Positions 6,448-14,327 of a stretch of 22,474 nucleotides of DNA are shown here, piece after piece (positions within the stretch are counted from its first letter, which is position 1; every line of letters begins with the position of its first letter). The notes beneath the pieces are model-generated. The model ran no database searches. It was given only the letters and a program-made list of their open reading frames with translations, and was not told the origin of the DNA. Source of the stretch: Collinsella sp. (GTDB taxonomy: Bacteria > Actinomycetota > Coriobacteriia > Coriobacteriales > Coriobacteriaceae); NCBI GenBank assembly GCA_031295385.1, contig JAUMOL010000027.1, positions 1-22,474 of the forward strand, given 5' to 3'. The translations under genes were made by a program, and so were the position numbers.

Positions 6448-7167
6448 TTAAGCTTCCTTGCTCGGGAGCACCAGGAGACGGTGGCAGTACGGGCAGTGCG
6501 TAATCTCGCTACCGTCGTGGTTAAGGTCGCTCATGGACGATGCCTGCAGCGCGGTGTGGCAGACCGTGGGGATGTTGCCCTGGATGGTCTCGACGGCCAG
6601 GCCGCGGAACTGCTTGAGCAGACGCTCGTAGTCGGTGAGCACGTCGGCCGGCAGCGTGGCAGCAAGCGCGGTGCGCTCCTTAGTGGCGGCGTCAATCTGA
6701 GCCTGCAGGTCGGCAGCCTTGGCGCGGGCGGCCTTGGTATCGGCCTTCACGCCCTCCTCGAACTTGGCGATGATTGCCTGCGCGCGGGCCTCGCGGTCGA
6801 GCGCCTCCTTATGGGCGATGACGACATCCTTGCGGGTGTGCTCAATCTTGTCCAGACGCTTGGCCAGGGTTGCGAGTTCATTCTCCAGGTCCTGAACCTC
6901 GCGGTAGTCGGAGCCGTCGACATGGCGCTTCTTGGCAGCTTCGATGGCGTTGTTGGTCTGAATCTCGGTGGTGTTGAGATCGTCGAGCTCAATGTCCAGA
7001 TCCTTGCGCTGGGCGTAGAGCTTGGTCATCTCGGACTTGAGTTTCACATAGGTCTTGCGCTTGGAAGCGAGCTCCTTGAGCTCCGGCATATTGGCAAGTT
7101 CGCTCTTGTTGCGGGCGAGCTCCAAATCGATCTGTTGCAGCTTGAGTAGCGTAGCGCCGGCGCTCAT
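6448..7167 (-). CDS. coiled-coil protein with C-terminal zinc-ribbon (CT398-like / C4-type)
   Basis: A 239-residue protein: a long charged coiled coil over about residues 10-165, then a short C-terminal domain ending in THCPYCHRLLVLPS. This is the layout of the CT398/zf-RING_7 family, whose precise job is unsettled; nucleic-acid or protein scaffolding has been proposed. In that family two CxxC pairs normally bind zinc. Here the second pair (CPYC) is intact, but the first appears as NIPTVCHTAL, so one expected Cys is missing and a Pro stands in its place; zinc binding may be altered or use His. ATG 7167 is chosen because AAAGGAG lies nine bases upstream; a longer reading from 7203 is not needed. 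Its ATGA start overlaps the stop of the NIF3-like gene, a pair also adjacent in other actinobacteria such as mycobacteria, which suggests a functional link. Confidence 0.85.
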   Translation of the reverse strand: MSAGATLLKLQQIDLELARNKSELANMPELKELASKRKTYVKLKSEMTKLYAQRKDLDIELDDLNTTEIQTNNAIEAAKKRHVDGSDYREVQDLENELATLAKRLDKIEHTRKDVVIAHKEALDREARAQAIIAKFEEGVKADTKAARAKAADLQAQIDAATKERTALAATLPADVLTDYERLLKQFRGLAVETIQGNIPTVCHTALQASSMSDLNHDGSEITHCPYCHRLLVLPSKEA

Positions 7168-7973
7168 AAGTTCTCTCCTTTTGTCACAGTCCACCATTGG
7201 CAAGGGTTCAGTATTTTAATCGCATGACGGGGGTCGACCCCGGCGTCAACTGCAGAGTTCATCAATATATCAACGAACGGCTCCTCGGAGCGGTCGTGGC
7301 CGAGCAAGATCACCGGCAGCCCGCGCAAGGCAAGGTCTTGCGTCACGTGGTAGCCCGCCTCGCCCGTCACGACAACGTCCGCGCCCGCGGCGATGGCGAG
7401 CTCTCCAAAGTCGCCCAGGGAGCCGCCCAAAATGGCGACGGTGCGGCACGGGCGATCGGCTTCGCCCCACACACGCGGGTCGCTGCCGAAGGCCGTGGCA
7501 GCACGGGTGGCAAGATCGCGCAGCGTGCTCGGGTCGTTGAGCGTTGTAAGCGCGCCCAGGCCGGTTGCCTCGGGGTCGTCTACGTGCTCCAGTGAGCTCA
7601 CGGGTGCGGCACCCAGCAGCTCGCTCAGGCAGGTGCGCGCTTCGTGCGAGCGGTCCAGATTGGTGTGGAGCGAGATAATGCTCACGCCGCAGCGGGCGGC
7701 CTCAAACAGCGCTGCGCTGCACTGGGGGCGTGCGGAATCCGACGGACAAAACGCCTCGGGCGCCTTGATATAGACAGGATGATGCGTCAGCAGCACGTTT
7801 GCGCCGGCTTCTTGGGCGCGGCGAACATTAGCTTCGGTCGCATCGAGTGCGCAGGCAACACCGGTAATCTCGGCAGCGGGATCTCCCACAGATAGCCCAA
7901 CGTGATCCCAGCCCTCGGCGTCCGCCTTGGGATAGCGCGCAAACAGGGCGCGCTCGAGCTCGGCGACGATCAT
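7164..7973 (-). CDS. NIF3-like dinuclear metal-centre protein (YqfO/YbgI family)
   Basis: A 269-residue cytoplasmic protein of the NIF3 family, ring-forming hexamers with a two-metal site. The family motifs are present: WDHVGLSVG near 22-30, LLTHHPVYIK (61-70) with metal-binding His, SLHTNLD in the middle, and near the C-terminus TGEAGYH and LLGHDRSEE, which supply the remaining metal ligands. The family is often labelled GTP cyclohydrolase I type 2, but its true substrate is uncertain. The length fits the short form without the inserted PII-like domain. Both ends overlap neighbours in ATGA fashion, with the NifS-like gene upstream and the zinc-ribbon gene downstream, so the three are probably translated together. 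Being coupled to a cysteine desulfurase gene would fit a role in metal or Fe-S handling; this is an inference from position only. Confidence 0.92.
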   Translation of the reverse strand: MIVAELERALFARYPKADAEGWDHVGLSVGDPAAEITGVACALDATEANVRRAQEAGANVLLTHHPVYIKAPEAFCPSDSARPQCSAALFEAARCGVSIISLHTNLDRSHEARTCLSELLGAAPVSSLEHVDDPEATGLGALTTLNDPSTLRDLATRAATAFGSDPRVWGEADRPCRTVAILGGSLGDFGELAIAAGADVVVTGEAGYHVTQDLALRGLPVILLGHDRSEEPFVDILMNSAVDAGVDPRHAIKILNPCQWWTVTKGENL

Positions 7974-9148
7974 GCGGCGCCTACGATCGAGAGCAGCGTC
8001 TGGGCAAACTCGTCCAGATCGCCTGGATTCACGCGGTCATCGAAGGAGATGCGCAGTGCGCCTAGCGCCTGCTCGCGACCAATGCCCATGGCGCTGAGAA
8101 CATGGCTCGGGTCCATGCTGCCGCTCGAGCACGCCGAGCCGGCCGAAACCTCAAAGCCGCCGGCGTCGAGCTTGATGATGAGCTCCTCGGAGTCCATGCC
8201 GTCAATGTAGATCGATACCATGCCGGGCAGACGGTCGGCCTGCACATAGTCGCCCATAGTGGCGTGAATGCGCGGATGAGCCGTAAGCGTGGCGTAGAGC
8301 TTGTCGGAAAGAGCTTGCAGCGTCGTACGCTCCTGGGCCACGCGGGGCGCCAACGTGCGGGCGGCAGCGGCAAAGGCCAGCTGCGTGCGCAGGTCCTGCG
8401 TGCCGGCACGACGTCCGGCTTCCTGTCCACCGCCAAAGATGCGCGGACGCAGCGGCGTGCGGTTCTTAAGGTAGAGTGCGCCGGATGCCACGGGGCCGCC
8501 GATCTTGTGCGCGGCAACGGTCATAGCATCGACGCCCAGCTCGGTGACATCGAGCGGAATATGCAGATAACCCTGGATGGCATCGGTGTGGAACAGGGCG
8601 CCGACAGCATGTGCAGCGGCGGTCAGCTCGCGGATGGGCTGCACCACGCCGGTTTCGTTGTTGGCAACCATGATGCTCACGAGCGCCACGTCGTCGCCGA
8701 GCAAGTCGCTCAGCGCGGCAGGCTCAATATAACCTGCACGGCAGGGCTGCACCAGGTCGACGGTAAAGCCGGCAGCACGCAGCAGCGGCAGGTTGTCCAG
8801 AATCGAATCGTGCTCGATCGCCGACACGATCGCGCGGTCGCGCTTGCGATCGCGCTGACGGGCGCCCTCGGCAAGTCCGAGGAGCGCAAGCTGGTTTGCC
8901 TCGGTACCGCCGTTGGTCAAGATGATCTCGGACGGACGGACGCGCGCGCCAAAGCTGCGGGCAATCTCGCGACGCGCGACTTCAAGGCGCGCAGCGGCCT
9001 TGCGGCCGAGCGAATGCAGCGAGTTGGGGTTGACGCCGGCAAGCTCGCTGTCGTCGTATTCGCGCTGCGCATGGAGCGCCTCGGCGCGCATGGGCGTCGA
9101 GGCGGCATAGTCAAGATTCACGGGTATGCGGTTTTGACCTGCGGTCAT
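7970..9148 (-). CDS. cysteine desulfurase, NifS/IscS-like (aminotransferase class V)
   Basis: This 392-residue PLP enzyme takes sulfur from cysteine for Fe-S clusters or thio-modification. Key sites are visible: LDYAASTP (12-19), TNGGTEANQLAL (78-89) for PLP phosphate, His 113 in SAIEHDSI stacking on PLP, NNETGVVQP (163-171), Asp 189 in FHTDAIQ, the Schiff-base Lys 215 in AAHKIGGP, and the persulfide Cys 340 in GSACSSGS. The SACSSGS loop resembles NifS/IscS type more than SufS. No scaffold (IscU/SufU) or MnmA gene is next to it, so whether it serves Fe-S assembly or tRNA thiolation cannot be told. IspH in the same cluster needs a [4Fe-4S] cluster. The start lies six bases after the rpe stop and the stop overlaps the NIF3-like start (ATGA). 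Confidence 0.94.
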   Translation of the reverse strand: MTAGQNRIPVNLDYAASTPMRAEALHAQREYDDSELAGVNPNSLHSLGRKAAARLEVARREIARSFGARVRPSEIILTNGGTEANQLALLGLAEGARQRDRKRDRAIVSAIEHDSILDNLPLLRAAGFTVDLVQPCRAGYIEPAALSDLLGDDVALVSIMVANNETGVVQPIRELTAAAHAVGALFHTDAIQGYLHIPLDVTELGVDAMTVAAHKIGGPVASGALYLKNRTPLRPRIFGGGQEAGRRAGTQDLRTQLAFAAAARTLAPRVAQERTTLQALSDKLYATLTAHPRIHATMGDYVQADRLPGMVSIYIDGMDSEELIIKLDAGGFEVSAGSACSSGSMDPSHVLSAMGIGREQALGALRISFDDRVNPGDLDEFAQTLLSIVGAA

Positions 9149-9154
9149 AAGGGT

Positions 9155-9826
9155 TTATGCCTCCTGTGCGGCCTCGTTGCCCAGCTTCTGCAGCAGCGCA
9201 ACCTCGGCAGCGGGATCTTCGGACTTAAATACGGCGGAGCCGGCCACGAGCACGTTGGCGCCAGCCTTGACGACCTCGGCGATGTTCTTGGAAGAAATAC
9301 CGCCGTCGACCTCGATGAGGGGTGAAACGCCGTGACGCTCGCACATGGCTTTGAGCTCGTGGAGCTTGGCGATGGTACCGGGGATAAAGCTCTGGCCGCC
9401 AAAGCCGGGGTTCACGCTCATGAGCAGTACCATGTCGACAACGTCGATGATGCTTTCGAGCATACAAACGGGCGTGGCGGGGTTGAGCACAACGCCGGCC
9501 TTGACGCCGCGCTGCTGCAGATGCGTGAGCGTGCGGTGCAGGTGCGTGGAAGCCTCGTAGTGCACGGTAATCATGTCGGCACCGGCGTCGGCATACCAAT
9601 CGACCGTCTCATCGGGGTTCGACACCATCAGGTGCGCGTCGACCGGTACAGCGGTGGAGCGCTTGACGGCCTTAAGGATGTCAACGCCAAAGGTCAGGTT
9701 GCCGGTAAAGTGGCCGTCCATAACGTCGAAGTGCACGTAGTCGGCACCGGCGATCTTGTCGAGTTCGCCCTTGAGGTTGGCCATGTCGGCCGAAAGGACA
9801 GACGGAGCGATTTTAATGGAACCCAT
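9155..9826 (-). CDS. rpe: ribulose-phosphate 3-epimerase
   Basis: A 223-residue TIM-barrel enzyme interconverting ribulose 5-phosphate and xylulose 5-phosphate in the pentose phosphate pathway. Motifs in order: IAPSVLSADMANL (5-17) with the substrate Ser, YVHFDVMDGHF with the catalytic metal-binding His and Asp (about 30-40), DAHLMV with its His, MSVNPGFGGQSF, and IEVDGGIS with the second catalytic Asp, then VAGSAVF for phosphate binding. Length is standard. It lies 18 bases after the gpsA stop and six bases before the NifS-like start, so it is within the same operon. Confidence 0.97.
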   Translation of the reverse strand: MGSIKIAPSVLSADMANLKGELDKIAGADYVHFDVMDGHFTGNLTFGVDILKAVKRSTAVPVDAHLMVSNPDETVDWYADAGADMITVHYEASTHLHRTLTHLQQRGVKAGVVLNPATPVCMLESIIDVVDMVLLMSVNPGFGGQSFIPGTIAKLHELKAMCERHGVSPLIEVDGGISSKNIAEVVKAGANVLVAGSAVFKSEDPAAEVALLQKLGNEAAQEA

Positions 9827-9844
9827 GGTAGTAGCCTTTCTGCG

Positions 9845-10852
9845 CTAGTCGGTGAGTCCGTAGAACTCTTGAGAAGGGACGCGGTCGGTGAGAATCTCGA
9901 GCGCCCTATCCAAAGTAACACCGTTGTAGAGCGTTTGCTCGACGGCAAAGGTGAGCGGAATGTCTACGCCCAGTGAACGGGCAAGCTCGCTGACGCTGCG
10001 GGCGGCGACGGCGCCCTCCACCACCATATGCGTGCGCGTCTGGTACTCGTCGAGCGACACGCCGTGGGCAAACTCGTAGCCAAAGGTGCGGTTGCGCGAA
10101 TGCTCTGAGGTGCAGGTGGCAATGAGGTCGCCCATGCCGGCGAGTCCCATGCAGGTCATGGCTTGTCCGCCGCGGGCGTGCACCAGACGGCTGATCTCGG
10201 CCAGGCCGCGCGTCATGATGAGGGCGAGCGTGTTGTCGCCTGCGCCGGAGCCGGCGGAAATGCCGCACACGATGGCGATGACGTTTTTCATGGCGCCGCA
10301 AACCTCGACGCCGGTCATGTCCTGCGACAGGTAGATGCGGAAGGCCGTGGATAGGAGCAGGTTCTTAAAGGTCTCCCCTACCTGCGCGTCTTTGCTGGCG
10401 ATGACGGCGGCAGAAAGTCCGCCGCGGCAGATCTCCTCGGCATGGTTGGGACCCGAAAGCGCCGCGACACGTGCCTCGTTGCCGATCTCACTGGCGATGA
10501 CCTCGCTCATGAGCAGGCCAGACTCGGGCTCAATACCCTTGGTGAGGCAGAGCACCGGGGTATCGGCGGCGATAAAGGGCGCTGCCCGATGGCACACGTC
10601 GCGCAAGTGCGTGGAGGGCACGGCAAAGATGATCGCATCGGCACCGTCGAGCGCCTGGGCGAGCTCGGTCGTTGCTACCACGTTGTCCGGCAGCTCGTAG
10701 CCCACAAGGTAGCGGGGGTTGCGGTGCTCACCGTTAATGCCGGCGGCCGTCTGCTCGCTATGGGCCCACATGGTTACGCGCACGGCTCGCGCGGCGGCAA
10801 GGCCGGCGACGGCGGTTCCCCACGAGCCAGAGCCAATCAGCGCAACATTCAT
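9845..10852 (-). CDS. gpsA: glycerol-3-phosphate dehydrogenase [NAD(P)+]
   Basis: A 335-residue cytoplasmic enzyme that reduces dihydroxyacetone phosphate to sn-glycerol 3-phosphate, the backbone for phospholipids. The N-terminal Rossmann fold has GSGSWGTAVAG (7-17); LTKGIEP with Lys 105, LSGPNHAEE (132-140), the catalytic Lys 189 in CGAMKNVIAI, and the GLAGMGDLIATC region of the C-terminal helical domain all match the family. Length is normal. Its stop is 18 bases before rpe and its start nine bases after the plsY stop, so the enzyme that makes glycerol 3-phosphate is co-transcribed with the first acyltransferase that uses it. Confidence 0.97.
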   Translation of the reverse strand: MNVALIGSGSWGTAVAGLAAARAVRVTMWAHSEQTAAGINGEHRNPRYLVGYELPDNVVATTELAQALDGADAIIFAVPSTHLRDVCHRAAPFIAADTPVLCLTKGIEPESGLLMSEVIASEIGNEARVAALSGPNHAEEICRGGLSAAVIASKDAQVGETFKNLLLSTAFRIYLSQDMTGVEVCGAMKNVIAIVCGISAGSGAGDNTLALIMTRGLAEISRLVHARGGQAMTCMGLAGMGDLIATCTSEHSRNRTFGYEFAHGVSLDEYQTRTHMVVEGAVAARSVSELARSLGVDIPLTFAVEQTLYNGVTLDRALEILTDRVPSQEFYGLTD

Positions 10853-10861
10853 GACTCTCTC

Positions 10862-11545
10862 CTACTTATCGTCGGGCTCGGTGACGCGCTTGGTAAACGA
10901 GAGCTTGGACTCCTTACCGGTCATGAGCTTTTTGATGTTCGCGCGATGGGCCCACACCACGGTGATGCCGATTATCGCCATGCAGAACTTGAGGCCCAGG
11001 CTGCTGTACGGAAAGACCGCGCAAGCAGCGATGGGAAGACCGATGGCCGCGGCAAGCGAGCCCACCGACACAAACTTGGTGATGGCGACGGCCACGATAA
11101 ACATGCCCAGCAGCGACAGGCCAATTGGCCAATACCAGGCGAGGATGACGCCCAGGCCAACTGCGATACCCTTGCCGCCATGGAAATTGAGGTAGGGCGA
11201 GAAGATGTGGCCCCACACCGCTGCCAGGCAGATGACGCCGAGCATCCAGTCGCCAGCGGCGCCGGGGGCCATAATGCTCGGCGGAAAACCATAGCCCAAG
11301 TCGGCAATGAGTGGACGGGCGATAAGAACGCAGATGGCGCCCTTAAGGCAGTCGAGCAGCAGCGTGAGCGCGGCCACCTTGGGGCCGGCCACACGCAGGG
11401 CGTTGGTGGTGCCGATGTTGCCGGAGCCCGCCCTGCGAATGTCGGTGTGGTTGAACACGCGGCCCAGGATCAGGCCAAACGGAATCGCCCCGATAAAGAA
11501 CGAGACCACGGCGCAGATGGCGGTCAGCAGAATCGGATTATGCAT
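10862..11545 (-). CDS. plsY: acyl-phosphate:glycerol-3-phosphate acyltransferase
   Basis: A 227-residue membrane enzyme that moves the acyl group from acyl-phosphate to position 1 of glycerol 3-phosphate. Multiple membrane helices are evident, beginning with ILLTAICAVVSFFIGAIPFGLILG. The three conserved cytoplasmic loops are present: GSGNIGTTN early, YLNFHGGKGIAVGLG in the middle (His-Gly-Gly-Lys-Gly), and WAHRANIKKL near the end. ATG 11545 is chosen because AAGGAG lies eight bases upstream and the protein then starts directly with the first membrane helix; the frame is open to 11593 but that adds an unlikely charged leader. The start overlaps the der stop by eight bases. No PlsX gene is in the window, although PlsY depends on its product. 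Confidence 0.95.
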   Translation of the reverse strand: MHNPILLTAICAVVSFFIGAIPFGLILGRVFNHTDIRRAGSGNIGTTNALRVAGPKVAALTLLLDCLKGAICVLIARPLIADLGYGFPPSIMAPGAAGDWMLGVICLAAVWGHIFSPYLNFHGGKGIAVGLGVILAWYWPIGLSLLGMFIVAVAITKFVSVGSLAAAIGLPIAACAVFPYSSLGLKFCMAIIGITVVWAHRANIKKLMTGKESKLSFTKRVTEPDDK

Positions 11546-12872
11546 CCTTTTGCTCCTTCTTCCTAAAGAAGAGTCGAATGGGTGTGCCGGCAAAGTCGAA
11601 GGTCGAGCGCATGCGGTTCTCGACGTAGCGCTGATAGGTGTCGTTGACCAGATCGCTGTGGTTGACGAAGAACGTGAACGTCGGCGGGTTGACGCCCGTC
11701 TGGGTCACGTAGTGCATGCGCAGGCGGCGCTTGCCGTCCACCACGGTATGACCGAACTCGCGCAGGTCGGTGAGGAACGTGTTGAGGCGCGAGGTGCTGA
11801 TCTTTTGCGAGCGCGTCTTCTCGGCGGCGTCGACCATCGCCCAGATCTTCTCGACGCTGCGGCCGGTCAGGGCAGAGATGCGCAGGTACTGGGCCCAGGG
11901 AGCCATGACGCCCAGACGGCGGTCGACGGTCTCCATGCAGGCCTCGCGCTTACGGTCGTCGTCGAGCAGATCCCACTTGTTGAGCAGCACCACGATGGCG
12001 CAGCCGCGCTCGATGGCAAGACCCATGACCTTCTGGTCCTGCTCGGTGACGCCCACGGAGGCGTCGACGACGAGCAGCGCCACGTCGGCGCGGTCGATGG
12101 CGCGCAGGCCGCGGACCATGGAGTAGTACTCGATGTTCTCGTACACGGTGCTCTTCTTGCGAATGCCCGCGGTGTCGACCATGCGGTAGTGCTTGCCGTT
12201 GCGCTCGACGACCGTGTCGATGGCGTCGCGCGTGGTGCCGGCAATGTTGGACACGATGGAGCGGTCGGCGCCCAGGATGCGGTTGAACAGCGAAGACTTA
12301 CCGGCGTTGGGGCGGCCGATGATGGCGACGTTCAGCGCGTCGGGGAACTCATCGGCGACCTCGTCCTCTTCCTCGGGAAGCAGGGCCACGATGTCGTCGA
12401 GCAGGTCGCCCGTGCCGTGGCCGTGCAGGGCCGAGAGCGGCGTGGGCTCGCCGATTCCGAGCGAATAGAACTCCCAGATGCTGTCGTTCTCGCGATCGGG
12501 GTTGTCGAGCTTGTTCACCAGCAGAAAGACCGGCTTGTCGCAGCGCTTGAGCATGCGGGCGACCGACTCGTCCTCCTCGGTGACGCCGGTGCGGCCATCG
12601 ACCACAAACAGGATGACGGCGGCTTCCTCGGCGGCGGCGAGGGCCTGGTCGCGAATGGACGTGGCGAAAACGTCATCGCTCTTGAGCGGTTCGATGCCGC
12701 CCGTGTCGACGATGGTGAACTCGCGGCCGTTCCAATCGGCCGTGTGGTACGAGCGGTCGCGCGTGACGCCGCGGGACTCGTGGACGATGGCGTCCGAGGT
12801 CTGGGCCAGGCGGTTAACGAGCGTGGACTTGCCCACGTTGGGGCGTCCGACGACGGCGACGATAGGTTTCAT
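11538..12872 (-). CDS. der: ribosome-associated GTPase Der (EngA)
   Basis: A 444-residue protein with two tandem GTPase domains and a KH-like C-terminal domain, needed for maturation of the 50S ribosomal subunit. First domain: GRPNVGKS (9-16), DTGG (56-59), NKLD (120-123). Second domain: GRPNAGKS (186-193), DTAG (233-236), NKWD (298-301). An acidic linker (LLPEEEDEVADEF) joins them. The C-terminal domain ends in a basic segment (RLFFRKKEQKDA). I chose ATG 12872, with AAAGGAG five bases upstream; the frame is open to 13043 but the extra 57 residues overlap the DUF512 gene and do not look like Der. It follows the DUF512 gene by ten bases. Confidence 0.97.
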   Translation of the reverse strand: MKPIVAVVGRPNVGKSTLVNRLAQTSDAIVHESRGVTRDRSYHTADWNGREFTIVDTGGIEPLKSDDVFATSIRDQALAAAEEAAVILFVVDGRTGVTEEDESVARMLKRCDKPVFLLVNKLDNPDRENDSIWEFYSLGIGEPTPLSALHGHGTGDLLDDIVALLPEEEDEVADEFPDALNVAIIGRPNAGKSSLFNRILGADRSIVSNIAGTTRDAIDTVVERNGKHYRMVDTAGIRKKSTVYENIEYYSMVRGLRAIDRADVALLVVDASVGVTEQDQKVMGLAIERGCAIVVLLNKWDLLDDDRKREACMETVDRRLGVMAPWAQYLRISALTGRSVEKIWAMVDAAEKTRSQKISTSRLNTFLTDLREFGHTVVDGKRRLRMHYVTQTGVNPPTFTFFVNHSDLVNDTYQRYVENRMRSTFDFAGTPIRLFFRKKEQKDA

Positions 12873-12882
12873 CTGCACTCCT

Positions 12883-14325
12883 TTAATGGGTAGGGTCAGT
12901 GGAAATGTTAGAGTCCGCGGGCACAATGCCAAGGATGTGCTCCAGGGTATCGAGCAGCTCATGCGGCATGGTCGACACCACATGAACCTCGGCGCCGCGA
13001 CTGGTAAGGCTTGCGAGTAAATCGTCACGATGATACTCGTCAAGCGTCATGCCGTCAGCGTTGAACATGAGCTTAGGCACAAAGAGCATAACCCCCGAGA
13101 GGTCCTGCGGCAGCTGCTCCAGAATGTCACACGCGACGATAAGGCCGGTCACGTCCACGTTGCCGCCAAAGTAGCGGTTCTTGATGGCCGTGACAGTGCC
13201 GGCGAGTCCCTTGGGCGATTCCACAAAGCGGGCCACCGTGTCGCGTGCGCTGGCGCCCGAGAGGCACAGCAGGTGTTGGCTGCGGGCGGCGATGGCCTCG
13301 CGGACGCGGGCCAGTCGCTCGGCATCGGCAGCGAGCACGTCGTCGGTCTCGTCCAGATACGAGCGGATCATGCCGATGCCGTCGTAGTACTGCGGGTAAC
13401 CGTCGTAAAAGTCTGCCTCGGGAGGATCGATGCCGGCGTCCAGATAGAACTCGTCGCTCATCTGGAAGGTGTGGCGGCCAAAGCGCTCATAGGCGCGGTC
13501 CTGGAAGGGCCTGATCATGGCGATGGTCTCGCGCGCTAGCTCGGGCTTGTCGCTGTAGGACCAGCTAAAACGGTTTTGATGCTTGGTAAAACCGAGCGGC
13601 ACAATGCCCAGGCTTGTGATTTGCTCGTGCTCCTCGCAAAAGCGCAGGGTCTTTTCCAGCTCCTCGCCGTCGTTCATGCCGGGGCACAACACGATCTGCG
13701 CGTGAATCTCGATGCCGGCGGCCATGATGGCCTCGAGCACGTCCATGCCTCGCTGGGCGTTGCGGCCCATCATACGACGGCGGACGTCGGGGCTCACGGC
13801 ATGGACCGATACGTTCATGGGGCTCATGTTGCGTTGGATGACGTTTTGCACGTCCACGTCGGTAAGGTTCGTTAACGTGACGAAGTTGCCCTGCAAAAAG
13901 CTCAGGCGATAGTCATCGTCGCGGATGTAGAGCGTGGAGCGGCCGCCTTTGGGGAGCATCGTCATAAAGCAGAACACGCAGGCGTTCACACAGGTACGCA
14001 TGCCGTCAAAGATGGGGCCGTCGAACTCCAGGCCCCAGTCCTCTCCCGGGAAGCGGTCGAGCTCGACGGAGGTGACGGTGCCGTCGAGCGGGTCGAATAC
14101 CTCCAAATCAACGGTGTCGTCGTCTGCTTCCCAAAGCCATACGATCATGTCGGTGAGTTGCTCGCCGTTGACCGTGAGCACGCGCATGCCCGGCTCGATA
14201 CCCACATCCCATGCGGGCGACTCGGGACGCACGTTCTTAACGAGCGCGCCTTCACCCGGCTCGGGGTCGCGGCTGCGCCCGTAATCGGCCACCTCGGCGG
14301 CGTATGCGGGTACGGTCTGGTCCAT
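12883..14325 (-). CDS. DUF512 domain protein (radical SAM-like, PDZ-like N-terminus)
   Basis: A 480-residue protein. Residues about 25-60 form a PDZ-like segment (VKNVRPESPAWDVGIEPGM, then VLTVNGEQL). A radical SAM-type cluster motif follows: Cys 112, Cys 116 and Cys 119 (CVNACVFC, CX3CX2C), then DDDYRLSFLQGNFVTLTNL and a C-terminal DUF512 region (for example LSGASARDTVARF and VTGLIVACDILEQL). This architecture matches the DUF512/Fe-S oxidoreductase family found next to der in many Clostridia and Actinobacteria. Its reaction is unknown; closeness to Der hints at ribosome or tRNA work but this is only inference. ATG 14325 starts two bases after the ispH stop; the ribosome binding site (AAGGAG, 14 bases upstream) is poorly spaced, so translation may depend on coupling to ispH. 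A longer reading to 14490 is Arg/His-rich and overlaps ispH, so I rejected it. Confidence 0.9.
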   Translation of the reverse strand: MDQTVPAYAAEVADYGRSRDPEPGEGALVKNVRPESPAWDVGIEPGMRVLTVNGEQLTDMIVWLWEADDDTVDLEVFDPLDGTVTSVELDRFPGEDWGLEFDGPIFDGMRTCVNACVFCFMTMLPKGGRSTLYIRDDDYRLSFLQGNFVTLTNLTDVDVQNVIQRNMSPMNVSVHAVSPDVRRRMMGRNAQRGMDVLEAIMAAGIEIHAQIVLCPGMNDGEELEKTLRFCEEHEQITSLGIVPLGFTKHQNRFSWSYSDKPELARETIAMIRPFQDRAYERFGRHTFQMSDEFYLDAGIDPPEADFYDGYPQYYDGIGMIRSYLDETDDVLAADAERLARVREAIAARSQHLLCLSGASARDTVARFVESPKGLAGTVTAIKNRYFGGNVDVTGLIVACDILEQLPQDLSGVMLFVPKLMFNADGMTLDEYHRDDLLASLTSRGAEVHVVSTMPHELLDTLEHILGIVPADSNISTDPTH

Positions 14326-14327
14326 GG

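Noticed and set aside
11307..12893. 528-codon plus-strand open frame
   Set aside because: Antisense shadow of plsY and der; Val/Asp/Gly/His-rich nonsense composition. The same applies to plus-strand frames at 15758-17236 and 20133-21926.
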